Shown: positions 33,449 to 44,495 of the stretch, in pieces
Numbering within the stretch: position 1 is the stretch's first letter
How the letters are laid out: the number at the start of each line of letters is the position of its first letter
Assembly (NCBI GenBank): GCA_023375785.1
Contig: SZWC01002434.1
Location: 144,333 to 208,332 of the forward strand
Length of the DNA: 64,000 nt
Direction: 5' to 3'
From: Penium margaritaceum
Taxonomy: Eukaryota; Streptophyta; Zygnematophyceae; Desmidiales; Peniaceae
Notes under the pieces: model-generated
Told to the model about the DNA's origin: nothing
The model's database searches: none
What the model saw: the letters and a program-made list of their open reading frames with translations, nothing else
Position numbers and translations under genes: made by a program

Positions 33449-33830
33449 ATGAGCGTTAACTATGCTAAGCGAGAGCTTCAGCATGGCACAGTCGGTTTGA
33501 TGATCCCACAACAAGAGAAAACTGAACTTAATCATTCCAACAGCTTCAATAACTCTAACAATCCAACACAAAATCCAACAACAAAACGTGGAGACTGATT
33601 ATCTTCCCTTGTAGATAATGGCTCAGACCTAAAATTTGCAGATACTTTTGTACCTGAAGACTCATTTCAACTTGAAAACCTACTGACAACCTGTATTGGT
33701 TGATGCCCAAGACTAATTAAAGGCTTGACTATCTTGAAGAGGTGGTCAGAATACGTCTAAGACTGGAGACCAACCTTACTAGAGCTGCCTCTTTGGATAT
33801 TGATCATCTTTCAGCAAGGAATTGTGTGTA
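33449..33830 (+). repeat. Internally deleted LTR copy of the right-hand LTR family
   Basis: The first 60 bp (gttaactatgctaagcgaga then GCATGGCACAGTCGGTTTG) match the start of the LTRs at 56142 and 60727. The sequence then jumps to the later part of the LTR (aacttaatca, caataactctaacaatccaa, and the gcccaagactaa-ttaaaggcttgac block). About 700 bp of the LTR middle are missing. Confidence 0.5.
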
Positions 33831-34560
33831 AGATAGTGAAACACTACCCCAAAAACCTGTCTCGAACACTTTCCCCTCTTGCCCTCCTTCTCTCCATGAG
33901 TGATCTCTTACATCTAGGAACACATCAAACAATACACTTCTCATGTGCATGAAAATGAAACACTTACTACCCACACAAGGATACACCATAAACGTGTTCC
34001 ATACATTTCTCCTCCTCCCCCCTTCCTCTTCCCATCAGTTTTCACTCACACAAAAGAACATATTCAAGTATACAATGTTGAATACAGTGTATGAAAACGA
34101 TACATTTAGTACAAGGATAATGAAGAACCACATGTAAAATTGGCCCATACACTTTCCCCTCCTCCCCATCCCCCTTTCCCAATCAATGATGAAAAAAACC
34201 AAGGAACATTTCCATCTATATAATACAAATGTGTATGTAAATGATGCACTTACTATCTGGACAGGGACACACTATCCCATACATTTACCACATACCCTTT
34301 TCCCTCCTTCCCCCTCTCCTCCTCTCCTCATCAATGTTCAATTACAACAAGGACCATATCCAAATTTACACCACATGTGTTTGAATTCGATAGAATTACT
34401 ACTTAGAAAGTTACACACTACCCCATACACTTGCTCCATACACTTTCCCCTCGACCTCCCTTGCTCCCCCACTATGAAACTCCGAAGAAATTACAATGAG
34501 AGCACTATTAGGCTTACACATAGGTCCACGTGTGTATTCGAAGGTGTAACTTAAATATCT
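33831..34560. repeat. Degenerate tandem repeat, about five units of 130-160 bp
   Basis: A pyrimidine-rich module close to CATACACTTTCCCCTCCTCC recurs near 33858, 33995, 34147, 34278 and 34436. Between copies lie recurring elements such as acacttacta-c, ggatacacta and atgaaaatgaaacact/atgaaaacgataca. Unit lengths vary, so it is an old, diverged array. The plus-strand frame 34186-34554 is a product of the repeat and not a gene. Confidence 0.6.
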
Positions 34561-35492
34561 TTTGTGGGATGCATGGATAACGTGGATGGAATGTCAAAAC
34601 ATTTATCATTATCATGTTGATGTGGCGATCAAGACATCATGTTTTGCAAAAGTTTCAAAATCAATGAAGATTCTTATAATAGACGAGTTCATCAATAATA
34701 AATTAAAATATATCAAATGAAAAATTATTCAGAAGGATCAAGGTGCACATTATAACACTCATACATCCCATTGTGCTTGATGTTCAAACGTAAGCCTGAC
34801 TGTTTACACCATAGCTTGTGTCATGGCTATATCATGACTTGTTGAACACTTGCTGTTGAGCATGAAAACTCCAATTGAAGAGGTCTCATATCTTAGTAGA
34901 TGTACAGAATGTGTACTTGAAGAGTCTCATCATCATTTCAAAATGGTAACATATGCTTTGGAAACATCCTGGCTTTTTGTCACGAACCTATATGCATGCG
35001 GACATGTGAGAGGTATGATGAAGTAGTATTCATGGTTCATGAGAATGTTGGTTGAGGTAAAGTTACATGCATGATATCATTTGATATATGGTTCTGGTCA
35101 AAATCATTCATATCCCACCAAATGATATCCCACCGCTCGTGACTGGTGGATTCAAATCGTGGCAACCATTAAGTACTTATGGAAGTTGAATAAAATTTGA
35201 GAGAGGAAAGGTGTATTTATGGCTCCTTAACAATTAGAAATATGGCAAAACTATGGATGAAACGTTAAAGTTCATTTTTTAATATAAATTGATTCATTGT
35301 AGGTCAAAAATTAAATAAATTCAAGGAAGAACATGTCATGGCCATTCATAGGTGAAGATTCCAATCAGAGTCCATGACATGCGCTCAACCAATGTCATTT
35401 CAAATTTCTACTTTTATAGAAAGAGCACACTGCCTTATTGAGTTATAACAACCAAAAGATTATTCATCAGTTTCATGGTTTTACACAAACTA
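34561..35492. other. AT-rich unassigned spacer
   Basis: No coding motif, repeat or RNA gene seen. The five bases before the chromovirus LTR are aacta. Confidence 0.45.
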
Positions 35493-36920
35493 TGTAGCGG
35501 GGGGGGGCGGTTTGGCCCTCCCTCCTTGTTGATGAAAGGGGTGGTTGCACACCACCCCTCACGTCAGCGAGGGCTGGACGACTGCCAGCACTTTGCTGGC
35601 TGCCAGCCGACCGGCTCGACGGCCGGCGGCCGGCCAAGTGACCTGTTGGCCTTTAGTTGGCTAGCTGACAATCACCAATCGCGGCCTTAGCCCGATCAGT
35701 GGACCAGGGGCCACAAGGGCCTTGAGGGCGAGGCCTCGTGGCCTCGTGCCCTCGCCCTCCCCTCACCATCCTTGTAAGAGAGCAAGCGGGGATGAGGGAT
35801 AGGGGGAGCATGGGTGAGAGAAAGGAAGAGGGAAGCGCACAAGAGGAGTTGGCGCAAAATTGTCAATCATGGCTCTTATGCGACGATTCTACGCCAACTC
35901 GTAAACGATGAAACTCGAGTTCGTTTAGAGTGAACTATGAGTTTTGAAACCAGGAAATGCATGAAAATGCACGAGTTCGAGGTACAACCCCTCGCTTTGG
36001 GTCTCAAAACCTAGGATACGGGTAAAAACAATAATTGGCCTCCTGAGACTCAAAATATTTGAGTCTCCCTACTCTGGCTTGTTGATGATGATTGTCCCTC
36101 GGTCTTGCAAAAGGGGTAAACCCTTGACGCAAGCTTAAAACACCATTCTGTGAACTCCGACAACAACTGCAGAGTAGGAGCTGGAGACGCGACCTGTTAT
36201 AGTGGTTCTCCAAGCCAGATTACCCTCGCAACAAAGATTTTGATGGAAATGGTGGCTACACCATATATAGAACGCCACCGGCACCTAGAGGAAGCAGCAA
36301 AAACGCCATAAGGGACTACGTTATCCAAAATTTACTGATTGAAGCGGTGTAAAGTGCGTTCGAGAGCAGGAAAAATTTGTTACTTGGTGGAATAGTTTTC
36401 TTCTAGCCTCTCCTCTCTTCGACTAGGCTAGGTGGATTTTCTTTGGGTGGGATGGGGAGTTTCCAATCTAAAAAACAACTAAATTCTACCCATTTTCAAG
36501 GCTCGTTCAAAACTCTTTCATCCAAAATATGGGACAGATTCCCAAGCTTATGAATTCTCATGGCCTGAGAGCACCCTAAAAAGGAGGCGGACACCTTGAA
36601 GATTTTTGATGGCTCTGCGACGCTACCAGCTCAAGAGAAATGCCACCTAAGAATGCGAGGGGCGTCAAGGAGCGTGAAGAGAATACTAAGGAATACTAGA
36701 AGACACGAGGAAGACAAGAAGTTGGAAGAGAGAGTGGAGGACTTGCTAGTAATTGTTAGAGATCCTCTTTTCACTCTTTGCTCTTGTTTTGTGAGCGACA
36801 CTCACATTCTTTCTCATTCCTTATCTTGTTATTTTATGTTTTATTGTATTCTAGTCATAATCATTTGCGGTGAGTCACGACTTAGGAATACTAGTTTGAA
36901 AATCCACGCCCTTATACTAA
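35493..36920 (+). repeat. 5' LTR of a Ty3/gypsy chromovirus
   Basis: The LTR begins TGTAGCGGGGG and aligns with 43750-44495 for its first 700 bp or so, sharing CAGCGAGGGCTGG, GGCCACAAGGGCCT-like and GAGACTCAAAATATT blocks. The right end is uncertain; about 36920 is where untranslated internal sequence seems to begin. CpG-rich at the start, with many TG/CA differences between copies, as expected from deamination of methylated cytosines. Confidence 0.65.
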
Positions 36921-37062
36921 TGTGGCGGCCTAGGAAAACAGGAATTGACTTTATAATTACCTCACCGATCTTGAGAACAAAGGGTTTGTGGGAGGTGATC
37001 CCTCCTTAAAGTTGTGGGGTGATCCCCACATTGAATCTCATGTGCTAGTTGCACGGACGATG

Positions 37063-39580
37063 AGATGGCAAGTTCTGGACAGTCAAAGACCAACAAGGGC
37101 AAGGTGGTGACGGCCTTACAACACACCCCTGGCAGACTGCAAGTCTTGGGAGCCACCGTCGCAAGAACGGTTGCCAAACCAAAGGCAACTGTACCGCCAA
37201 AGGTAACTGTTTCCAACCTCGACGACACTGAGAAGCATGCGGAGGTCGTAGATCATCGACGTGCACGTGGAGGACCGCCATACAATGAACGACGCGATGT
37301 ACGAGAACCTCCTGGAGGGGGATCTCGACGAAGAGGATGACGTCGATGATGGCGAAGGCGTCGAGGATCGTGATGATTGCAATCGTCATGCAACAAAATC
37401 CATGTGATTGTTTTAGAAGGGTAAGGCGCTCGCTACATTGCCTGAAGTTGCTGACGATAGCAAGATTGCTCAGAGTAGTAAGGGCGCCAAAAGCAGCTAT
37501 GCGGGAAATTCTCTCGTGAACGAGCCAGACGATGACGTCGAAAAGGCAATTTGCAATGACTGCCGTAGGCTTGTGGATTTTGCTGCTGAAGCGGCGGGCT
37601 GAGTGAAGATCACCACGAACAATGGTTATATGGTGCCACTCTTAGGAGAGGGGATGAACCTCCCTGTCCACGATGTGGTCACAATGGGGCAGGCCAGCAT
37701 CCACTTGAGCGTTGTCGCAAATGATAGTCTCCTCTGAAAGGTGGCACTCCTTGGAGTCGTGTACGTAAACCATACCCTCCTATATTGAGTAAAGGTGCAT
37801 GGATAACGCGAGGCCCTGGAGGCTATCGCCAATGCTCTAATGACATCAGAGCTTAAGTTTGTGTTTGCCAATTTGCTAGCCAATGTCGGACAGAGCATCA
37901 TAGAAGTTGACCGTGATCGCCAGTTGTAGCGCCAGGATGCCCATGAGGCAAACTGTCAATGCAACGACCTCGATAAGGCGTTGTAGAGTGTGACCCAAGT
38001 GTGGATGCAGCAGCAAGTGCAGCACGACGAAGCTCTAGACGCCACTGCCGGTGGCAACGATGACTTGTCTAATTCGATGAATTTGGGGCCGGTCATTAAC
38101 ACGTCCTTCCTCCCCAGTGTGGAGATCTTTTAGAAGGGCGTGAAGCAGATGGATTGGCTGAACCGCATGGAGCATCCCTATGCATCTATAAGGCTCCATT
38201 AAGTTAGTAGGGCAACCTTGCCATGACTCGGCTTGAAGACAAGCTCTTCAAGTATGTGGTCAAGGAGTGGAGTGCGCAGAGGCCTCACCTCGAGTGGCAG
38301 CCCATGCCGTGGGAAACGTTCTTTGTAATCATGCGTAGAAAGTGTACCCAGTGTGAGGAGACTCGGTGTACCTTCCACAAGATCAAGGACTTCAGACATC
38401 TGGGTACCCTACTGATCTTGATGTTCGATTATAAATAAATTTTGGGTCCATTTTTCTCGCCGATTTTTTTTTCATCGAATTTTCAAAGTACACCCTAATT
38501 AATTAAATATTGGGCTTGGGCTCAAGAAATTCATTGAAAATCGGAATGTTGTGGAAAAAAATACTGAGCGGCCGCTCATCGCCGATGAACAGCTGCGCTC
38601 GTCACTGCTGCATGCCGCGAAAACCAAGATTTTACGTCAGTCCTGTTAGTCTGACGCGGCCAGCCATTTCAGACTGACAAGACTCATGCGAAATCCGGGA
38701 CTTCACGGTGTTTGAGACCGACCCTCGTCGAATATAAGGATTGCATTTTTTCGTTGAACGAATCCGAAGGTGCTACCTAAATAACATTTGTAAAAAAACT
38801 GGTGCTCGAAAATATAGATTCCCTAAATTATGGATTTTAAAAAATCGAATTTCAAGATCAGTAGGGTAACTCGCTTGAGGCCTACTTGAGCAAGTTTACC
38901 GCACTCGTGGAGGAAGCCAAAAGCTTCACCGAGACCGACAATACCCAGACCTTCAAGTACCCAGAGTGCTTCCTTCTGGAGTACTTACGCGATGGTCTTG
39001 TTAGTGAGAAAATAAAGGAGAAAACCACCATGACCGCAACGGGCCAAGCTTGGACAAGCTGCAGGGCATTGCGAGACTACATGAGCAAAGTGTATATGGC
39101 AAAACTGAAGCATTACTGAGATGTACGACCAAATGCGCATGTAAAGCAAGGCCGCGATGCATGCATGGAGGCTGTAGCGGTTGGAGGAACAGCCGGGTAG
39201 CACGACGAGGTCGATGAGAAGTACCTGGTAAACCCCTCGACCAAGAAGACTGGCCGGAACAAGCCCCCCAACCACAAGCATGGATGCAAAAATGACGAGT
39301 TGCAGGTGGCGCGCGAGTGTCGTAACACGACCTTCCGCAAGGGACTATGCCACAACTGCATGCAGCATGGACACTTTAGTGCTCAATGCCCTGAGGATCC
39401 TAATGATGGACAAGAGGCCGCGGCGTTAGCCGCAACCGCGGTACCTCGTGGGGAGGCTACTATAGGAGGCCGCAGATAGGGCCATGGATAGGGTCGCGAT
39501 CGCGGTTGCGGACCCGGTCATGGAAACGAACAAGGCCATGGGGCGGGTTTTCCCCACCACTGAGGGAAGTAAGTGGGGAC
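37063..39580 (+). pseudogene. gag of the chromovirus, split by a MITE
   Basis: The region from ATG 37063 encodes a Lys/Arg-rich N-terminal part and then many broken frames. Just before the MITE the frame reads CTFHKIKDFRHLG, and just after it continues LEAYLSKFTALVEEAKSF and FLEYLRDGL-like sequence, the conserved capsid region of Ty3/gypsy Gag. At 39348-39389 is an intact zinc knuckle C-H-N-C-M-Q-H-G-H-F-S-A-Q-C (CX2CX4HX4C). Several stops are present in addition to the 460-bp insertion. Confidence 0.75.
38407..38866. mobile_element. 460-bp MITE with TA target-site duplication
   Basis: Terminal inverted repeats begin CCCTACTGATCTTGA and run into GTTCGATT on the left and ATTCGATT on the right (inverted). 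The element is flanked on both sides by TA (38405-38406 and 38867-38868). TA duplication plus such termini is typical of Stowaway-like/Tc1-mariner-type MITEs, although the terminal sequence is not the usual Stowaway CTCCCTCC. Removing it restores the gag reading order. The interior is partly GC-rich with NotI and inverted TCAGTCC/GTCTGA-like motifs, but has no transposase. Confidence 0.88.
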
Positions 39581-39599
39581 CACTCAGGGTTAAAATTAG

Positions 39600-40509
39600 A
39601 TCACGACTGTGGATTCATGTTTTTACACAAGGATGTTTAGCAATTTGAGTTTTTTACGAGTTCAAATTTCTATGGTGTTTTCTGTCCTCTTATTGAACCT
39701 CATTCTGCACTTGTTGATCAACATTTTCTAGTAAATCTTGCATCACCAGACGAGTTGCTTGACCGAACCTGCTCAGTGGTGATGACACCAACCATGGTGC
39801 AAAAATTGTGTAATACTATAATTGAAGCAAATACCCTCAAAGCGATGAGTTGAATCACGTTTGCGGTACCTTTAGTCAAAAAGTTCGACCTTGTGAAATT
39901 TAAAGACCGGAAGGTGCTAGCCGAATTCACACATTTCCACAAGATGTGGACAAGAGTAAGTGAATCATGGAGGTGCGACGTCCACCATCCAGATTTCATG
40001 TCTATCACAAACTCGGCTTGTCATTGTCAAACCTGTTCACTCAAAAGAGTGGAGGGAACATGCCGATGCAGTTCAAAGGACACCTAGCTGGTGCTCTCAG
40101 GAACGTACTTGTTAACACTTGAGGAGATGACTCCATTTTTAGCCTTGGCTTTACCTGACAGGTTGGACTAAAGTACTAGCCATAGAATGGCACAATTGTC
40201 ATTGGTGACAACCGTACGGTACTTGTGATCGATACTTGTAAAGCGAAAATTTTTATTCAAGGGTATACATAGAGTTTCACACTGAAGTTACTCAACCTTC
40301 TTGACTTGTTTGATGTGGTGCTAGGCGATCCCTGGCTCTTCGAAAACAAGACTCTAATGTGCTTGGATTCAAAGCGTTTGATCCTCCAAAAAGGACGGCG
40401 TCGCTTTACATTGATTCCGAGTACGGAATTATCGCCGACCCGACTCAAAACCTATGCTAGCTTGCCTACGATGCAAGTGAAGAGACGTATTGGACAAGGT
40501 TGCCAATAA
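39600..40509 (+). pseudogene. Protease region of the chromovirus
   Basis: The strongest match is at 40306-40500: LLDLFDVVLGDPWLFENKTL then DSKRLILQKGRRRFTL. This corresponds to the gypsy segment F-D-V-I-L-G-M-D-W-L after the aspartic protease. The DSGA active site expected upstream is not recognisable. Many stops. Confidence 0.6.
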
Positions 40510-41912
40510 TTCTTGGCTCAGCTATAGAAAGTGGAGGACGACGTGAAGGAAGACATGCCACAAAAGATGAAATCCCTATTGGCAGAGATCTTGGATGTAT
40601 TCTTAGACTTACGGACTAGGCTTCCACCAGTAAGAAACATTAGCCACACGATCCTACTACAACCAAATGTGACCCTTCCTTTCAGACCCATGTATTGCCT
40701 TCATCCAGTAGAAAGGCAAGAGGCCAAACGCCAAATCAAAGAGTACCTTGCAAAAGGATGGATCGAGCAAAGTAGCTCGTCGGACGGTGTGCCGATCCAT
40801 TTTATGAATGAAAAGGACAGTGGTTTACGCATGTGCGGGGATTAACGGGCGTTGAATAAGCTGGCGATGAAAAATCGATTGCCCTTACCACGGATTAAGG
40901 ACCTTTTTAACCAAATCCAAGGGGCAAAAGTATTTGTTTCTTGGATTTGTTCCAAGGGTACCATCAAATGTGCATCACAGAAGATGATATTCCTTAAATT
41001 ACGTTTCAAGCACACATGGGATATTATCAGTTCTAGGTGTTATGCTTCGGGTTAACAAACGCCCCGAAAACCTTCAAAGGAGAAATGAAGCGAACTTTCG
41101 CCAAGCAACTCCATTAGTTTGTCTTGGATTACCTAGATGATATCCCATTTTTCTCCAAATCAATGGAAGAGCACATAGAACATATACGCAAAGTCCTCAA
41201 AATCCTTTTGGAATAGAAGGTGAATGTGAAAGTGAGCAATTGGAAGTTTGCAGAAGATGAGCTTGAATATCTTGGACACATTGCCAGCAAGGACGCCATC
41301 CGTGTTGATGCACAAAAGGTCCAAGCCGATATAGATTGGCCACGCCCAGAAAATTTTGGGTAGATTTTGTCGTTCCACGGCCTTGCAAACTACTTTCAAC
41401 TATTTATGCAAAGGTATTCAACCCCGGTAGCACCGCTAACCATGCTCACGCGAAAAGACATGCATTGAGAATGGACATCGGATTGGAAGAATGTATTCTC
41501 AAAGTCAAAGAATTACTATCCACAGTGCACGTCATAGCCGTTTTGAATTCATCGCAACCGTGGGTGGTTTGATGTGATGTGTTGGTAGTAGGAATCCAAG
41601 ACGTCCTTATGTAAAAACGGTCATCTTGTAGCGTATGAGAGCCGAACAATCATCATCGCGGAAACGCCGTACACGACTAGATATCAAGATCTCCTTGCAT
41701 TAGTACATGCTTTCAAGATGTGGCATTGCTACCTCGAGGGTGCTGAAGGGGGTATGACGGTTGTGACCTTCAATAATCCATTGGTGTTTTTCCAAATGCA
41801 ACCAAACATGTCAAGAAAACAAGTGCGTTGGAGCAAATACATGAGCCGATTCTCATTCACATGGGAATATTGGCCAAGACGCATCAATGTGGACAATCCT
41901 CTCAGCCGATAG
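40510..41912 (+). pseudogene. Reverse transcriptase and RNase H of the chromovirus
   Basis: Frames 40531-40845 and 40852-41055 are the gypsy RT start: LPPVRNISHTILLQPNVTLP, FRPMYCLHPVERQEAKRQIK, EYLAKGWIEQSSS, then CGD-stop-RALNKLAMKNRLPLPRIKDL. The catalytic YLDD (tac cta gat gat) is intact at 41130-41141, followed by FFSKSMEEHIEHIRKVL. Downstream are LEYLGHIASKDAIRVDAQKV and, at 41670-41912, the RNase H end with TTRYQDLLALVHAFKMWHCY and WYWPRRINVDNPLSR-like sequence. Stops and frameshifts break the region into at least six pieces. Confidence 0.88.
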
Positions 41913-42149
41913 CTTGTAGAAATTAAAGCAACCATAGAGGTGAGTGTGTGTTTTATGGCCATTGCAAGAGCAACAGTACAATCACCAGATCCTCCGTACC
42001 TCCACGACAACCAGCACGAGAGATTATCTATTACAACAGTTTTGTAAACATAATTTGGATGGGATACTGTGTAGATTCTTGGTTTCAAAACTCTCAAGAT
42101 GTGGACAAGTATAGCTTGGTGGAGGCCGCAGGAATCTACTACAATCGAG

Positions 42150-43150
42150 AAGAAGTTGTGCCAAAATCGTGCGACCTTTGAGCAGAGATTGCCTCCTAGT
42201 TCCACAACCCGCCGGTCGCAGGTCATGTGGGACCTCAAAAGACCACAGAGGGACTCTTTGACCACTATTGGTGGCGAGAATGGAGTGTTAATGTCAGTAC
42301 GTTCTGTATGACATACAACCCATGTCTTCAAAATAAGGCTAGTAACAAGAAGCCTGCTAGACTCCTTCAACAACTTCCCATTCCTAGGACTTCATGGGAG
42401 TGCGTCAGCATGGACTTCATTAGTGGTCTTTCGAACATGGCCCATGGCCACGGTGTAATATTAGTGGTTATGGATCTTTTGACGAAGATGAAACACTTCA
42501 TTTTCTGCAACCACTGATGTGAACTTAAAGGAGACCACTCGTCTCTTCTTTCTGGGTGTTGTAAAGTACCATGGTTTGCTGTTGCGCATTATCTCTGATT
42601 TAGATAAAAAAATTACTAGTAGGTCCTAGCAAAAGATGCACGTGTAGTTCGGCAAGAGTCGTAAATCTGGACAGCGTTTCACCCTGAAACTCATAACCAA
42701 ATGGAGCACATGAACACAAGAACAAATGTTTTACATGTATGTGGACCCTGTCGTGCATGATAGGGACAAATTCACAACACTGGTAGAGTTTTCAATGAAT
42801 ACCTCAGTCAACGATTCTACACACTTCATACCATTTGTGTTGAACATTGGTTGGTATCCAGTGGTGCCTTGTTCATTGTTGAAGAGCATGAGTACAGGAG
42901 GACATGTTCCTTTTGCTCAAGCCTTTGCAAAGCACATAGACTCCTTGTTACTGGAGGCGTACGGTCACCTTCAAGATGCTCGACAATGACCGAAGGCATA
43001 TGCCGACAAACTCGCCATGAGGTCTCATTTGACATCGGTGACAAAGTGCTGCTTAGCACTAGAAATCTTCGGCTGAAGTCGCCAACGGCACAAAAATGTC
43101 TATTGAAGTGGATCAGGCCAGTTTCCATCGTAACACGCATCGGGCAATTT
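42150..43150 (+). pseudogene. Integrase of the chromovirus
   Basis: A zinc-binding region relic (AGHVGPQKTTEGLFDHYWW and CLQNKAS) precedes WECVSMDFISGLSNMAHGHG then VILVVMDLLTKMKHFIFC, the first Asp region of the gypsy integrase. 42726-42989 contains EFSMNTSVNDSTHFIPFVLN and IGWYPVVP, matching the conserved E-F-x-Y-N...H-S-S-T-x-x-S-P-F block. 43000-43140 keeps the YADK...DKVLLSTRNL-like region after the core. Stops interrupt throughout. Confidence 0.82.
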
Positions 43151-43310
43151 GCATAATGATTTTTACTGAATATGTATACACAATGTGTTTCATGTGAGCA
43201 TGTTGGCTTCGTACACGACCATTCAGCCACCACTAGCAATCCTTACTACTGATGTCTAATACGAGGTTCTACGCCTACTTTAGCACCAAGAGCATCCTCT
43301 TCGGTCAGGT

Positions 43311-43391
43311 GTTGTTAGGGAATACCTTGTTCATTGGGCCGGGTGTGGACCTCAACATAACTCATGGGACCCCGAATATTGGTTGCCATAA
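43311..43391 (+). pseudogene. Chromodomain at the integrase C-terminus
   Basis: One uninterrupted frame reads VVREYLVHWAGCGPQHNSWD then PEYWLP and a TAA. The Y-L-V-x-W-x-G...x-x-x-W-(D/E)-P pattern, with its aromatic residues, is the chromodomain that defines chromoviruses and directs integration to modified histones. This assigns the gypsy element to the chromovirus branch. Confidence 0.8.
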
Positions 43392-43736
43392 GGATGGTCA
43401 ATGAGTATTGGAGCATGTGAGCAGCTTGCACTGATCGACGCGCATGAGGGGACTCCACCTTACCACGGAAAGAGTGAAAAATATTCCCGCAAGGTGGCAT
43501 TCATGGACTGCAACCATAGGAGATTGGAGATGCCCAACATGATTTTCACGCGGATGCTTAAGCCTACAGGGGGAGGTCGCTAGCCGTGCTGACCGTCAAG
43601 CTGTAGCTTATCTCCAAGTGCCATGTACGTGTTCATGTTTAGCAAGTGATTGAAATTATTAGTTCGATTTCAAAGTGCTAATGACTCACTAATTGACAAT
43701 CCTCCTTGTTGTTCATGAACCAAGATGGTTCATAAT

Positions 43737-43749
43737 AAGTGGGGAGGAA
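43737..43749 (+). promoter_or_regulatory. Polypurine tract of the chromovirus
   Basis: AAGTGGGGAGGAA lies immediately before the TG of the 3' LTR at 43750. This is a textbook polypurine tract and fixes the LTR start. Confidence 0.75.
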
Positions 43750-44495
43750 TGAAGCGGGAGGGCTGATTTGGTCCTCCCTTCTTGCTGAAGCATGAGGTGG
43801 TTACGCACCGACCCTCGTGTCAGCGAGGGCTGGTTGATGGCTAGCACTTTGTTGGCCGTCGGCCAGCTGACTGACGGTTGGCAAGACGGGTGGCGGCCGG
43901 CAGCTGGCAAAGTGAACGGCTGGTCACTTGCCGGCCAGACGCCAACCGCTGATCAAGACCTCAGCCTGATCGGTGGCTGAGGGGCCACGAGGGCCTCAAG
44001 GGCAAGGCCTAGTGGCCTTGTTCCCTTGCCCTCCCCTTGCCCTACTTGCTAGCAAGAAAACGAGGACGAGAGATAGGGGGAGCGAGGGTGAGAGCGAGGA
44101 CGAGGGAAGTGCACGGGAGGAGTCAATGCAAAATCGCCGATCGTGCCTCGCACTGGACTATTTTGCGTCGACGCGTCAAAAATGAAACTCGAGTTTGTAT
44201 GGGACAAACCATGACTTTCAAAACCGGGAAACTTGTGCAAATGTACGAGTTTGAGGTTAAAACCCCAGTGTAGGTCCCAAAATATAAGGTAATGGTAAAA
44301 ACGGAAATGGGCCTTAGGAGACTCAAAATATTCGAGTCTGCGTGCTCTGGGTCATTGATGACGATTGCCCCTCAATCGTGTGAAGGAGGTAAACCCCTGA
44401 CACGGACTAAGAATGCCATTTTGTGAACTCTGACAATGACTTTAGAGCATAAGCTAGAGAATCCACCCGTTACAAACTATCTCCAATCAATTTGA
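43750..44495 (+). repeat. 3' LTR of the chromovirus (truncated)
   Basis: It aligns with 35493 onward from TGAAGCGGGAGGG through GAGACTCAAAATATT and on to about 44495. There the similarity to the 5' LTR (about 36200) ends and AT-rich DNA follows. Roughly half the LTR length is missing at the 3' end, so no target-site duplication can be read. Confidence 0.7.

Noticed and set aside
34186-34554. 122-codon plus-strand frame
   Set aside because: Made of the pyrimidine-rich tandem repeat units at 33831-34560, without protein-like features.
41729-42373. 214-codon minus-strand frame, the second longest in the window
   Set aside because: It overlaps the chromovirus RNase H and integrase, which are recognisable on the plus strand, and has no motif of its own.
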